Assembly: GCF_022163125.1 (NCBI RefSeq) | Contig: NZ_CP091881.1 | Span: 5,828,001 to 5,892,000 of the forward strand | Direction: 5' to 3' | DNA from: Paenibacillus sp. HWE-109 | Lineage (GTDB): Bacteria > Bacillota > Bacilli > Paenibacillales > NBRC-103111 | Length of the DNA stretch: 64,000 bases | Shown here: piece after piece, positions 1 through 9,103 of the stretch | How the letters are laid out: each line of letters starts with the position of its first letter | How positions within the stretch are numbered: the stretch's first letter is position 1 | Notes under the pieces: generated by a model | Databases searched by the model: none | Seen by the model: only the letters and a program-made list of their open reading frames with translations | Told to the model about the DNA's origin: nothing | Translations under genes and position numbers: made by a program

Positions 1-757
1 TTAGCATACAGAATCCGTTGGCATTAAATGTCCTTAAATTCAACAATTTCAATTGATTGCATCTTGCAAAATAAGTTTGAAAATCCGTTTGCGCGCCTTG
101 ATGCCAAGACAGATGTTCACCGACATGCACTTTGGAAGCGACATCGGCGCTTTGTAACATTAGTTGATTAGGTCCGACTAGTTCCCAAAGTGCCCCAGCG
201 CCGCCTCCATACGTAACACTCTCGCCTGTCAGAGCTCCTGTTTCTGGATCAAAACGGTTCATACAATAGCAGCCCATACGGTCCGAGCAAGGGTTGCCCT
301 CGAACACTTCTACCCAAATGTGAGTGTCGTCTTTACGCAGCACGACTCCGGCCGATGCGAATTCCGGCTCGCGGGTAAAAGCTATATTTTGCACCGTCAG
401 CTGATCGCAATCCTCACACCATAGAATGGCCGGGAGGTAGCTGTGAACTTGTCCATTGTTAGAACCGACAAGCACTGTCGCGGGGTTGCCTTGTTCGTCG
501 ACAGCGCCTAGCAAGGTCAAGCTTCGTGCTCCTTGGATAACGATATGGCACATCTTGCTGTCTTGCTTGGAACTTCCGGCATCATGTTCAAAGCCATCTG
601 TCCTGAATGTGATCTCACTCTGCAGGATATAGCGGCGGGGCTCAAATACAACGAAGTCTGCGTTCGTCTCCACTGCCCTTTGGAGCGCTGCCCGAATGGC
701 TGCTGCATCATCTTGGATTTGGAAGTCTTTTACATAAATTGTGTCTAGAGTCATCAT
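1..757 (-). CDS. Beta-helix (pectate-lyase-superfamily / GH110-like) protein, C-terminus beyond window
   Basis: An open frame runs from ATG at 757 to the window edge without a stop (252 codons seen). A strong ribosome site, GAGGTGGGGAAAAGG, precedes the ATG pair at 757 and 754. The N-terminus contains 'DDAAAIRAALQRAVE' followed by '...FEPRRYIL', the usual opening of right-handed beta-helix enzymes of the pectate lyase superfamily. Later stretches such as 'QLTVQNIAF' and 'QLKLLNLRTFNANGF' look like helix coils. There is no signal peptide, so an intracellular enzyme acting on imported oligosaccharide is likely. GH110-type alpha-galactosidases share this architecture, but the catalytic part is off the window, so the substrate is open. 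The gene is divergent from the kinase/regulator/ABC importer cluster at 954-7931 and probably belongs to that glycan-use locus. Confidence 0.75.
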   Translation of the reverse strand, partial: MMTLDTIYVKDFQIQDDAAAIRAALQRAVETNADFVVFEPRRYILQSEITFRTDGFEHDAGSSKQDSKMCHIVIQGARSLTLLGAVDEQGNPATVLVGSNNGQVHSYLPAILWCEDCDQLTVQNIAFTREPEFASAGVVLRKDDTHIWVEVFEGNPCSDRMGCYCMNRFDPETGALTGESVTYGGGAGALWELVGPNQLMLQSADVASKVHVGEHLSWHQGAQTDFQTYFARCNQLKLLNLRTFNANGFCML

Positions 758-953
758 CCTTTTCCCCACCTCAATCTGAATTTTAAAATAGTATAAGGCG
801 TTAGAAGTAAAAAAAACATGAAAAATCACACGATAATTTGAGTTATATGGCGGAATCATCGAAATTTGCTATATTTAGCATGATAGTGACTGTTTTTTCT
901 CATCTACGTAGATATAATCAACTACATAACCTCCATGAAGGAGCTCATCCGCA

Positions 954-2726
954 ATGAGTCGACCACGAGCAATGCTAAGAAAATTAAGGATCACGCCAAA
1001 AGTTTTTCTGCTTACGTTTGTTTGTTTCGAACTGCTTACTCTTTTGATGGCATTTTCGTTCAATAGGCATTCTTCCGAAATTCTAGTGAAATCGCAAATG
1101 AGCTATGCCCGGCAAGCCGTTCAGAAGTCAAACCGGTATTTGGATTCGAATTTGCAAAATATACGCACAACCATGAGTTCGATTGTGAATGACAGCAGGC
1201 TGCAAAATGGTGATTACAAGCAGTTGGAGAAGTGGATGTCGGCTAGCCTCCTTTATCTAACGCCTAATCTCAGCAACGTTCATTTCATCTCCGGAGGGGA
1301 AGTGCTCGCCAGTACATCTACCCATAGCTGGGATGTATTCGGCGACCCGGTCATCCTGCAGATCTTGTCGGACACTACCCATGCAGAACCTTCTTGGGTA
1401 GGACCCTACCATTCCAATGTATCGGGATATACGATCACGTATGTCTTCCCGACTACCCTAACGAATGGCCGTTCCGGCTTTCTGCTCGCAGATATTAGCT
1501 TAGACAGGCTGTATTACACGTTATTTCCGGAAGAAACGCAAGATGTCATGGAAAATCTCATTATCCTGGACAAGAAGCTCCATCCGGTTATGGGCAAAGC
1601 TCCTTATGTTCATTTCGACTATGTAGACAAACAATACAATCTCACCGGATTTGATCCTTCCATCCTGCATTCCGATTGGGGACAGATGGAGATTGCTGGT
1701 TCTGCAGACAAGGACAGCATCATTGTAACCAGAGGATACAATACCATTGTTGAGTGGCAGCTTGTGATGGTCATGAATAAGCGTGAGCTGTTGGAACCTC
1801 TGAAACAATCGGTCGCCTTTACTTGGCAGCTTACGATTATTTGTATTCTGCTGTCCCTCGGCTTGTCACTGTTGTTAACCGTAATCATTTCTGGTCCTAT
1901 CAAGAAAATGACCAAATTTGTTCAAAGGGTCGGCGAAGGGGAATTAGATACCTATATCACGATCAAAACGGAAGATGAGATCGGCTACCTGGCTGTGCAT
2001 TTCAACCTCATGACCAAAAAAATGGCCCAGTTGATCGTGGATTTAAAGCATAGCGAGGAGCAAAAGAAGCTTTCCGACTTCCGCGCCTTGCATGCCCAAA
2101 TCAAACCGCATTTTCTGTATAATACATTGAACACGATCTCCATGCTTGGACGGCGGGGCGATATGGAAACGATGGACAGCTTGATTTCCGCGTTATCCAA
2201 TCAACTGCATTATGCTCTTGATAATTCCCCCGATCCGGTTAAAGTTCGCGAAGAGTTGATTACGATTGAGAATTATTTGGAATTAATGAAAATTCGTTAC
2301 CCGAATAAATGTGAATTCCAATTCGATATGGACCCGCTTTCCCTGGAATATAAGCTGCCCAAGTTCATTCTTCAGCCGCTTGTCGAGAATGCCATTTTTC
2401 ACGGGATTGTTCCCAAGCTTGCAGGGGGGACCGTCTACATCGCCACTATGGTAGATCATGATTATTGGGAAATATTAATTGAAGATAACGGCATTGGCAT
2501 GGATGCTGAAGCTCTGCACGCCCTTACGGAGAAGCTGCGGCGCAAAGGGACGGTTTTTGAAAATGTGGAGCATATCGGTATTCTCAATGTTCATGAACGA
2601 TTCCAGCTTATGTTCGGCGATGCCTATCAACTTACGATCGACAGTCAACCTCATATCGGCACGAAGGTTTGGATAAAGCTTCCGAAAGAAAGGATAGATC
2701 CCGGTGAAACGTCTTTTATTGATTGA
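954..2726 (+). CDS. YesM-type sensor histidine kinase
   Basis: A 590-residue membrane sensor kinase that should phosphorylate the regulator encoded next. It has an N-terminal membrane segment (about residues 16-36), an extracellular sensing region to about 285, a second membrane segment (about 288-312) and a HAMP linker. The His_kinase motif 'QIKPHFLYNTLN' has its histidine at residue 386. The HATPase region carries an N box ('LQPLVENAIFHGI') and G box ('EDNGIGMD'). This is the layout of the YesM/LytS family, which usually responds to extracellular sugars. The start ATG at 954 follows GAAGGAG at a good distance. Its last 23 bases overlap the regulator gene, implying translational coupling. 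The downstream ABC importer suggests that the importer genes are the regulatory target. Confidence 0.93.
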   Translation: MSRPRAMLRKLRITPKVFLLTFVCFELLTLLMAFSFNRHSSEILVKSQMSYARQAVQKSNRYLDSNLQNIRTTMSSIVNDSRLQNGDYKQLEKWMSASLLYLTPNLSNVHFISGGEVLASTSTHSWDVFGDPVILQILSDTTHAEPSWVGPYHSNVSGYTITYVFPTTLTNGRSGFLLADISLDRLYYTLFPEETQDVMENLIILDKKLHPVMGKAPYVHFDYVDKQYNLTGFDPSILHSDWGQMEIAGSADKDSIIVTRGYNTIVEWQLVMVMNKRELLEPLKQSVAFTWQLTIICILLSLGLSLLLTVIISGPIKKMTKFVQRVGEGELDTYITIKTEDEIGYLAVHFNLMTKKMAQLIVDLKHSEEQKKLSDFRALHAQIKPHFLYNTLNTISMLGRRGDMETMDSLISALSNQLHYALDNSPDPVKVREELITIENYLELMKIRYPNKCEFQFDMDPLSLEYKLPKFILQPLVENAIFHGIVPKLAGGTVYIATMVDHDYWEILIEDNGIGMDAEALHALTEKLRRKGTVFENVEHIGILNVHERFQLMFGDAYQLTIDSQPHIGTKVWIKLPKERIDPGETSFID

Positions 2727-4308
2727 TGATGAATTCATGGCAAGGCAGCATATCAAAGAGGCTTTCCCCTGGGAGGAATGGGGATATACGATTGTAGGCG
2801 AAGCCACGAATGGCGTGGAGGCGCAGGCGGCTGTTGAAGCGCTTGATCCCGACATTGCGTTGATTGACATTACCATGCCTGTGATGGACGGCTTGACGCT
2901 GCTCAAGCATATGAACAACCGTTTCCCCCAAACCAAATGCGTGATCCTGACCGCGCACCGGGAGTTTAGCTATATTAACCAAGCGATGCAGAATGGAGCA
3001 GTCGGATATATTCTCAAATCGCCGATCAATCTGACGGAAACCAAAGCAGCCTTGGACAAGGCTTCAAAGGAATCGGAGAAAGATTCCCAAATTTTATCGG
3101 CTTCCCAAAGTCGCAAGACCATTCAAAGCAACAGTTATCCGCTCAGGAAGCATTTTTTTCAGCAGCTGCTTACGGGTTTGTATGTGAGTGATGATGAAAT
3201 TATCCAGCGCGCTAATGATATTGGCGCACAATTGAAATTTCCCTCCTTCCTTCTACTAACCCTTGAAGTGGATCGTTTGGCAGGCGTGTACAGCCTTTAT
3301 TCCAACAACGATCGCATGCTCATTGAATTCAGCATGCTGGAGATTATTCGTGAATCCTTGCTGGAGCTATTGCCTGTGAAGATTGAGATTTTCCCCCTTG
3401 AGTTCGGAAGACTCGCATTGATCGTTTGCACGAATGAAAAGCAGTTGGATAAAGAGAGCTGCATGGAGATCTGTTTACGCCTGGAACAGGCGATTCAGCC
3501 GCAATTGGAGAAATACTTGGATATCTCGGTGAAGCTGGCCGCAAGCGAAGGGTTCTACCGCCCTAGTCAAATTCGCACGATGTTCAAACAGACAGAAGGT
3601 TTGTTTATTTATCGATTTTATCAGGAGAAACCCCGAACAATTGTCACCTATGGCCTTCGTCCTTTTCGCCAAATGAGCAGTGATCAATGGGCTATTTTAC
3701 AAACGATGACGATGCCTTTGGAAGAAGTTAGGCCCTATGAGTTCCATGTGAAAACGGTGGATAAGATTCAATCCTACCTGATTGAAATGAATCCATGTCC
3801 CACAGATGTGATCAACTGGTTTATCTCGTTGCAGGCCAGTTTGAACAAGGCTGCTTATTTGTCTGAATGGCCTGACTTTAAGCGGGCTGCTTATCTTGGC
3901 GAGGCGACGAAGCTCCTGCTGGCTTGGTTGCAGAAACGGGATCGAGTCGCTGGCGAGGCCATTGCCGTTCGTCCTGAAATCGCTCGTGCCATTCAGTATA
4001 TTCGTCAGCATCTTGGGGAGGAACTCACGGTGGATGCTATATCGGCGGAGTCGGGATTCAGCACCTCGCATTTCAGCCATATTTTCAAAAAAGAAGTGGG
4101 GATGTCGGTCATTGACTATGTGCTGGAACAACGGATTGAATTGGCCAAAAAATACTTAGCGGAAGGGAAATTCCGAAACTATGAATTGTCTGAAAAAGTC
4201 GGGTTTCAGCATTACTCTTATTTCTCCAATATTTTCAAGAAAATGACGGGCGTGAGTCCGAATGAGTACAAACGTTCATTGAAAAATGTGATTACGCAAT
4301 CAGAGTAG
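2704..4308 (+). CDS. YesN-type response regulator (REC + AraC-type DNA binding)
   Basis: A 534-residue transcription regulator. The receiver domain (residues 1-120) shows the acidic pair in 'LLIDDEF', the phospho-acceptor D55 in 'ALIDITMPVMDG' and the conserved lysine at 105 ('ILKSP'). A long middle region of unknown role (about 130-420) is typical of YesN proteins. The C-terminal 100 residues form an AraC-type double helix-turn-helix ('SHFSHIFKKEVGMS...', 'SYFSNIFKKMTGVSP'). It overlaps the kinase gene by 23 bases. A terminator follows at 4323-4358, so the importer genes downstream are probably made from their own promoter, which this protein likely activates. Confidence 0.93.
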   Translation: MKRLLLIDDEFMARQHIKEAFPWEEWGYTIVGEATNGVEAQAAVEALDPDIALIDITMPVMDGLTLLKHMNNRFPQTKCVILTAHREFSYINQAMQNGAVGYILKSPINLTETKAALDKASKESEKDSQILSASQSRKTIQSNSYPLRKHFFQQLLTGLYVSDDEIIQRANDIGAQLKFPSFLLLTLEVDRLAGVYSLYSNNDRMLIEFSMLEIIRESLLELLPVKIEIFPLEFGRLALIVCTNEKQLDKESCMEICLRLEQAIQPQLEKYLDISVKLAASEGFYRPSQIRTMFKQTEGLFIYRFYQEKPRTIVTYGLRPFRQMSSDQWAILQTMTMPLEEVRPYEFHVKTVDKIQSYLIEMNPCPTDVINWFISLQASLNKAAYLSEWPDFKRAAYLGEATKLLLAWLQKRDRVAGEAIAVRPEIARAIQYIRQHLGEELTVDAISAESGFSTSHFSHIFKKEVGMSVIDYVLEQRIELAKKYLAEGKFRNYELSEKVGFQHYSYFSNIFKKMTGVSPNEYKRSLKNVITQSE

Positions 4309-4322
4309 ATTAATTACGCATG

Positions 4323-4358
4323 GTCCTGTCGATTGGTGGCAGGGCTTTTACTTTTTTT
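4323..4358 (+). terminator. Rho-independent terminator after the kinase/regulator pair
   Basis: Arms GTCCTGTC (4323-4330) and GGCAGGGC (4338-4345) pair over eight positions with two G-U pairs around a 7-base loop, followed by a T-rich run to 4358. It separates the sensory genes from the ABC importer genes. Confidence 0.7.
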
Positions 4359-4468
4359 CACGCTGCCTTTCCGTCGAATACTTCAAGAAATCGATTGATT
4401 ATTCATATCACACAATCTGCCACCCATGTAAACTTAGGATATTCAAAATGGAGAAAGGAAGACACCTC

Positions 4469-5425
4469 ATGAGAATTTCGTTGGAACACGAACAGCAGGC
4501 AGCTGTCTCAACGATGGCAAGAAAGAATGAAAGCAGGCGGCACTTCGCCAAGCATAAATGGTTGTATATCTTTTTAATTCCGGGCTGCGCGTATCTACTC
4601 ATCTTCAAGTATATCCCGATTATCGGGATTGTTATTGCTTTTCAGGATTTCAGTCTCGTGAAGGGAATATGGAACAGTGAATGGGTAGGATTGGAAAATT
4701 TCCAGTATTTATTTCAGTCCAAAGATTTCTATGTCGTGCTTCGCAATACGTTAATACTGAGCAGTTATCAGTTAATTTGCGGTTTTCCGGCCCCAATTAT
4801 GCTGGCGATCATGCTGAACGAAGTCAGACATATGGCCTTCAAGCGCGTGTCCCAAACGATTCTGTATTTGCCTCACTTCATTTCTTGGGTAGTCTTGGCT
4901 GGCATGATCATTAATTTCCTGTCGCCTTCCACTGGTGCTGTTAATCATATCATCACGGCGTTTGGCTACAAACCGATTCCATTTTTGCTTGAACCTCAGT
5001 ATTTCCGAAGCATTATCGTATCAGCGGAAGTATGGAAAGGAATCGGGTGGGGAACCATCATTTATCTAGCCGCCATGACGGGCATCGATACGTCTCTGTA
5101 CGAAGCTGCCAGAATGGATGGGGCAAGTCGGATCAAGCAAATTGTCCATATTACTTTGCCTGGCCTACTCCCCACCGTCGTTATTCTCCTCGTCCTTCAA
5201 CTGGGGCATATTCTGGATAATGGCTTTGAACAAGTATTTCTTCTATACAATCCTTCTACTTACGAGGTTGCGGATGTGCTGGAAACATATACGTATCGAA
5301 TCGGGTTAATTGATGGAAGACTATCTTTCTCTGCTGCGGTCGGTTTGTTTAAAGCAGCCGTCGGATTTGTATTAGTACTCGGAGCGAATCGAATCGCCAA
5401 ATTGTTCGGTCAAAACATCTGGTAG
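4469..5425 (+). CDS. ABC sugar importer permease, LplB/YtePQ-type
   Basis: A 318-residue inner-membrane permease of the carbohydrate uptake-1 class, with about six membrane segments. It carries the EAA loop 'YEAARMDGASRIKQIVHIT' that contacts the ATPase. I place the start at 4469 rather than 4448 because the upstream ATG lies inside the Shine-Dalgarno sequence GGAGAAAGGAAG, which sits well for 4469. The next permease starts 10 bases after this gene ends. With the genes at 5436 and 6375 it forms a complete permease pair plus binding protein of the family that imports oligosaccharides such as (unsaturated) galacturonide or rhamnogalacturonan fragments. No ATPase is encoded nearby; such systems usually share a common MsmX-type ATPase. 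Confidence 0.9.
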   Translation: MRISLEHEQQAAVSTMARKNESRRHFAKHKWLYIFLIPGCAYLLIFKYIPIIGIVIAFQDFSLVKGIWNSEWVGLENFQYLFQSKDFYVVLRNTLILSSYQLICGFPAPIMLAIMLNEVRHMAFKRVSQTILYLPHFISWVVLAGMIINFLSPSTGAVNHIITAFGYKPIPFLLEPQYFRSIIVSAEVWKGIGWGTIIYLAAMTGIDTSLYEAARMDGASRIKQIVHITLPGLLPTVVILLVLQLGHILDNGFEQVFLLYNPSTYEVADVLETYTYRIGLIDGRLSFSAAVGLFKAAVGFVLVLGANRIAKLFGQNIW

Positions 5426-5435
5426 GTGAATCAAG

Positions 5436-6305
5436 ATGACAAAAAAAATGGAAGTAATCGATTTAATCAACTACACGCTGCTCACACTTATAACGCTTGC
5501 TATGCTGTATCCTTTTCTGAACGTTGCCAGCGTATCGCTCAGCTCTTATGATGCCTATATCAGTCATCCGTTAATGCTCTGGCCGCATGATTTTAGCTTG
5601 TCGTCCTACAAGGAAATTATGTCTCGTCCTATCTTGTGGAGCAGCTACTTGAACACTGTTATTGTTACGACGGTAGGCGTATTTGGAAGTTTAGCCTTAT
5701 ATGTGTTGATGGGATATCCGTTGTCCAAAAAAATTCTCAAGGGCAGAAGTTTTATTATCGTTGCGATCATTTTCACGATGTTGTTTAACGGTGGAATCAT
5801 ACCTAATTATTACTTAATGCGTTCCTTAGGTCTTCTGGATACCTTGGCTGCACTCATATTGCCATCGTTATTTTCGGGATTCAATCTCATTTTGATGAAG
5901 AGTTTCATTGAATCGCTGCCGGAAGAGCTGGAGGAAGCCGCAAGCATAGATGGTGCATCCTATCCTTACATTTTGCTGCGCATTATCGTCCCGCTTTCTA
6001 AACCAATTCTTGCTACGTTAGCTTTATTTGGAGCCGTGGGATACTGGAACAACTTTTTTAATGCCGTTCTGTATATTCAATCGGATTCGAAATGGCCTCT
6101 GATGCTCTACCTGAGAGAAGTGATTGAAGCAGCGAGTATGATGGCTTTGAATGCCAATGCGGCAGAGCTTGGAGCTAACTCCGTAACATCTGAAACGCTG
6201 CAATATGCAACGTTAATGCTTGTCATGATACCCATCCTATTCGTGTATCCGTTCTTGCAAAAATATTTTGTAAAAGGCATGCTGCTTGGATCTGTCAAAG
6301 GCTAA
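5436..6305 (+). CDS. ABC sugar importer permease, LplC/YtcP-type
   Basis: A 289-residue permease with about six membrane helices and the EAA loop 'EEAASIDGASYPYILLRI', partner of the preceding permease in one heterodimeric channel. The C-terminus 'YFVKGMLLGSVKG' is the standard ending of this family. The start has a modest ribosome site (GGTGAATCAAG). It is followed by a 69-base gap and the binding-protein gene, most likely in one transcript. Confidence 0.9.
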   Translation: MTKKMEVIDLINYTLLTLITLAMLYPFLNVASVSLSSYDAYISHPLMLWPHDFSLSSYKEIMSRPILWSSYLNTVIVTTVGVFGSLALYVLMGYPLSKKILKGRSFIIVAIIFTMLFNGGIIPNYYLMRSLGLLDTLAALILPSLFSGFNLILMKSFIESLPEELEEAASIDGASYPYILLRIIVPLSKPILATLALFGAVGYWNNFFNAVLYIQSDSKWPLMLYLREVIEAASMMALNANAAELGANSVTSETLQYATLMLVMIPILFVYPFLQKYFVKGMLLGSVKG

Positions 6306-6374
6306 GGTGATTCTGGATATTTTTCCATTGATCATACACAATTCTGAATTAAACTATTTATAGGAGATGAGAAC

Positions 6375-7931
6375 ATGAGTCGTCAAAAAAGAGGGGTATT
6401 GACCAGTTTAGTTAGTCTAACAGCGATAAGTTTGCTAGTTGCAGGTTGTGGAAGCAGTACAGGCAGCACTACGCCTTCGGCTGCTCCAACGAACGAGGCC
6501 AAGGAGCCGGTCTCTCTTAAAATTATGGGCAACTACGATTCACCGACGCTATCGGAAGCGGATCAAAAATTCGTTAAATCTTTGGAAGAGAAAAATAATG
6601 TGAAGGTTCAGTTCGATATTCCGCCAATAACGGGGTATGCAGAAAGACTGCAGTTGATGCTAGCCTCCGGTACCTATCCAGACTTAGTATTTTTCCCGGG
6701 TACTACAGATGTTAGCTTCCAAAACGCAGTGAAAGACGGGATTCTCTTACCTGTCAATGCGTATATTGATAAATTTCCTGAGCTTAAAAAGTATACGTAT
6801 CCAACTGCACTTGATTCACTTAAAGTTAAAAATGATGGTGACATTTACGGTATCCCAAGAACTTCCATTCTTCGCAATGACGGATTCTGGGTTAGAAATG
6901 ATTGGTTGCAAAACGTAGGCGTTACGGTACCGGCAGACGGTCAAGTGACCATTGAGCAGTTTGAAGATATTTTGAAAAAATTCACGTTTAACGATCCTGA
7001 CAAAAACGGTAAAAATGATACGTACGGATATGCTGGATATGTTAACGTACAAACAAAAGTGTTTGAACCTGTTCTGACTGGCCCATTTGGTGCGTTAGGT
7101 TGGCAAGAAAGCAAAAATGGCACTTATAAATACATGGATTCCAAATTTGATACTAGCACTACACGTTATAAAGATGCTTTAGCATTTACGGCTAAACTTT
7201 ATAAAGAAGGCGTGTTCGATCCGGATTCAGCTACGAATGACGATACGAAGAGCAGAGAACGTTTCTGGCGCGGTATGACAGGTGTATACCCAGGATTTGC
7301 AGGTCACTATACGTGGCATTTACCAGAAATCCAAAAGCAAACACCAAGTGCGGATCTTACCTACATTTGGGTAAAAGGAGCAGACGGCAAAATACTTAAC
7401 GCGGGAGCAACAGGTGCCACGGGAGCTTGGGGATTCTGGGCTATTACCAAAACGTCCAAAAACCCACTAAAAGCAGCACAGTTTCTGAACTCATGGATCA
7501 CTGATGATACGTGGACAATCGTTAAAGATGGTTATGAAGGAAATGACTACACAGTGAAAGACGGTCAAAAGGTAGGCATTACACCTCTGCCAAAAGATTA
7601 TGTTCGTACGAACACGATGAGACGCGCTTACGATGAATCCTTCTTTATTAAAGTCGGTACACCACAAGCCGTCGTAGACAAAATTAAACCATGGTTGAAA
7701 ACGGCAGTTGAAACAGCGGTTGTATCCAAAGATCTTGGTTATGTGCCTGAGGCTGCTAAAAAACCAAACTATCAGGACTACAAAAAAACATGGGATCAAA
7801 CCATTATGAAAATCATTATGGGTAAAGAACCAGTCGACAAATTCACAGAGCTTCAAAGTGGTTGGTACAAGAATGGCGGCGATGAGTACGCCAAGCAAAT
7901 GAACGACTATATCGCCGGCTTGAAGAAATAA
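6375..7931 (+). CDS. Sugar-binding lipoprotein of the ABC importer (LplA-type)
   Basis: A 518-residue extracellular solute-binding protein. The signal peptide ends in a lipobox, 'LLVAGC', with C25 as the lipidated residue, so the mature protein is tethered to the outer face of the membrane. Low-complexity Ser/Thr/Pro residues follow and then the binding domain, with the family-typical 'LASGTYPDLVFFPG' stretch. The ribosome site is AGGAGATGAGAAC. This is the large (over 500 residue) class found with YesMN systems, usually specific for oligosaccharides. It ends 2 bases before the convergent gene at 7934, and I see no terminator in the join. Confidence 0.92.
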   Translation: MSRQKRGVLTSLVSLTAISLLVAGCGSSTGSTTPSAAPTNEAKEPVSLKIMGNYDSPTLSEADQKFVKSLEEKNNVKVQFDIPPITGYAERLQLMLASGTYPDLVFFPGTTDVSFQNAVKDGILLPVNAYIDKFPELKKYTYPTALDSLKVKNDGDIYGIPRTSILRNDGFWVRNDWLQNVGVTVPADGQVTIEQFEDILKKFTFNDPDKNGKNDTYGYAGYVNVQTKVFEPVLTGPFGALGWQESKNGTYKYMDSKFDTSTTRYKDALAFTAKLYKEGVFDPDSATNDDTKSRERFWRGMTGVYPGFAGHYTWHLPEIQKQTPSADLTYIWVKGADGKILNAGATGATGAWGFWAITKTSKNPLKAAQFLNSWITDDTWTIVKDGYEGNDYTVKDGQKVGITPLPKDYVRTNTMRRAYDESFFIKVGTPQAVVDKIKPWLKTAVETAVVSKDLGYVPEAAKKPNYQDYKKTWDQTIMKIIMGKEPVDKFTELQSGWYKNGGDEYAKQMNDYIAGLKK

Positions 7932-7933
7932 CG

Positions 7934-8320
7934 TTAGTAATCGGCAGGGTTTTCAGCCTGATAGGAATTCGCATCCCAGAGCCGTTCCAGCTCTGATGCC
8001 TGACTCCACTGAATAGCGAATAGCCATCCTTTGTCATAGGGAGATTCGTTCAGCAGTTGTGAGGCACGCTCTAGCAGGATATTCACTGCGGTTATTTTCC
8101 CTGATAGGGGAGAATTCAGATCATGCTCGTTATCCACAGTCTCTAGCGAGCCTATGAACTCGTTTTGCATGACTATTGCATCCCGCTCCGGCAATTCGAT
8201 GTAAAGAATCATCCCTAGTTGCTCGAGACCATTCTCGGTTAACCCAATAACAGCCCTATCCCCTTCTTGCCGAATCCAGAAATGATCTCTTGTATACTTC
8301 AAATTCACAGGTACTGACAT
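7934..8320 (-). CDS. GcvH-like protein lacking the lipoyl lysine
   Basis: A 128-residue protein with the length and fold signature of glycine cleavage H protein: 'YTRDHFWIRQEGDRAVIGLTE', 'YIELPERDA' and 'NSPLSGKITAVN'. In true H proteins the hairpin turn reads E-S-V-K-A-x-S-D with a lipoylated lysine. Here the turn reads 'GSLETVDNEHDLNSPLSG', with glutamate at the lysine position and a short insertion. It therefore probably cannot carry lipoate, and a role other than glycine cleavage is likely. The start follows GAAGGAGGACAGAT. It stands alone, with no gcvT, gcvP or lipoate ligase gene nearby. Assignment to the fold is secure; function is unknown. Confidence 0.8.
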   Translation of the reverse strand: MSVPVNLKYTRDHFWIRQEGDRAVIGLTENGLEQLGMILYIELPERDAIVMQNEFIGSLETVDNEHDLNSPLSGKITAVNILLERASQLLNESPYDKGWLFAIQWSQASELERLWDANSYQAENPADY

Positions 8321-8341
8321 ATCTGTCCTCCTTCATGAAGA

Positions 8342-8383
8342 AAAGCTCCTCGGCAGCATTCGCATGCCAACCTGAGGAGCTTT
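8342..8383 (-). terminator. Terminator of the peroxiredoxin gene
   Basis: Perfect 10-base arms AAAGCTCCTC (8342-8351) and GAGGAGCTTT (8374-8383). Read on the minus strand the stem is followed by a short T-rich stretch. It lies between the peroxiredoxin stop and the ribosome site of the GcvH-like gene. Confidence 0.7.
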
Positions 8384-8401
8384 CTCTCTATTGTCTAAAC
8401 C

Positions 8402-8950
8402 TTATTTGACAACCAAGTTTTTGTCGCCTGGTTTCCAGTTCATTGGGCACAATCCGCCGGATTGAAGCGCTTGAAGCACACGAAGTGTTTCTTCTACGCT
8501 GCGGCCTACGTCGTTGTGGTTAACAACTTCGTATTTCAGTTCGCCTTCTGGATCGATGATGAAAAGACCACGAAGCGCGATACCTTCTTCTTCGATCAGA
8601 ACGCCGTAGTCACGTGCTACGGATTTCGTGATGTCAGCAGCAAGAGGGAATTCCAATTTGCCAAGACCGTTGTCGTTGATTGGTGTGTTGATCCATGCTT
8701 TGTGTGTATGGATGCTGTCGATGGAAACACCTAGAATTTCAGTGTCCAATTCTTTGAATTGAGCAGCTGCATGACTAAGTGCAGTAATTTCAGTTGGACA
8801 TACGAATGTGAAATCCAATGGGTAGAAGAAAAGAACTAACCATTTTCCTTTGTAATCGGACAAAGAAGCTTTACCAAATTCTTTACCGTCGCCTGTAGCT
8901 GTCTCCATTGTAAAATCAGGAGCTTGTTTACCAACTAAACGCTCTGCCAT
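8402..8950 (-). CDS. 2-Cys peroxiredoxin (AhpC/Prx1 type)
   Basis: A 182-residue thiol peroxidase that reduces hydrogen peroxide and organic peroxides in the cytoplasm. The peroxidatic cysteine C51 is in 'PLDFTFVCPTE' and the resolving C168 in 'GGLCPMNWKPG', the typical 2-Cys arrangement. The start has a very strong ribosome site (GAGGAGGAATTATAC). No alkyl hydroperoxide reductase subunit F gene is adjacent, so reduction by thioredoxin is likely. An AT-rich palindrome lies upstream (9034-9048). Confidence 0.93.
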   Translation of the reverse strand: MAERLVGKQAPDFTMETATGDGKEFGKASLSDYKGKWLVLFFYPLDFTFVCPTEITALSHAAAQFKELDTEILGVSIDSIHTHKAWINTPINDNGLGKLEFPLAADITKSVARDYGVLIEEEGIALRGLFIIDPEGELKYEVVNHNDVGRSVEETLRVLQALQSGGLCPMNWKPGDKNLVVK

Positions 8951-9033
8951 GTATAATTCCTCCTCAAATCTATCTTATTCGTATAAAATGGTAACATTCG
9001 ACTAGATGAAAGTCAATAATTAGATCTTATACT

Positions 9034-9048
9034 AGATAATAATTATTT
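9034..9048. promoter_or_regulatory. AT-rich palindrome upstream of the peroxiredoxin gene
   Basis: The stretch contains the perfect palindrome AATAATTATT about 85-95 bases upstream of the peroxiredoxin start. It loosely resembles PerR boxes (TTATAATnATTATAA), which would suit a peroxide-stress gene. The match is partial and AT-rich sequence produces such palindromes by chance. Confidence 0.25.
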
Positions 9049-9103
9049 TAACCAGGAAATCAATCTGGAGACGCCTAGCAAATCTTATATTTGATCGCAT
9101 GTA

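Noticed and set aside
517..748. Two small frames (plus and minus) near 0.5-0.75 kb
   Set aside because: They overlap the partial beta-helix gene, whose single open frame explains the whole stretch 1-757.
9034..9048. PerR box upstream of the peroxiredoxin gene as a firm call
   Set aside because: Only part of the consensus is present in a very AT-rich stretch; kept as a low-confidence site only.
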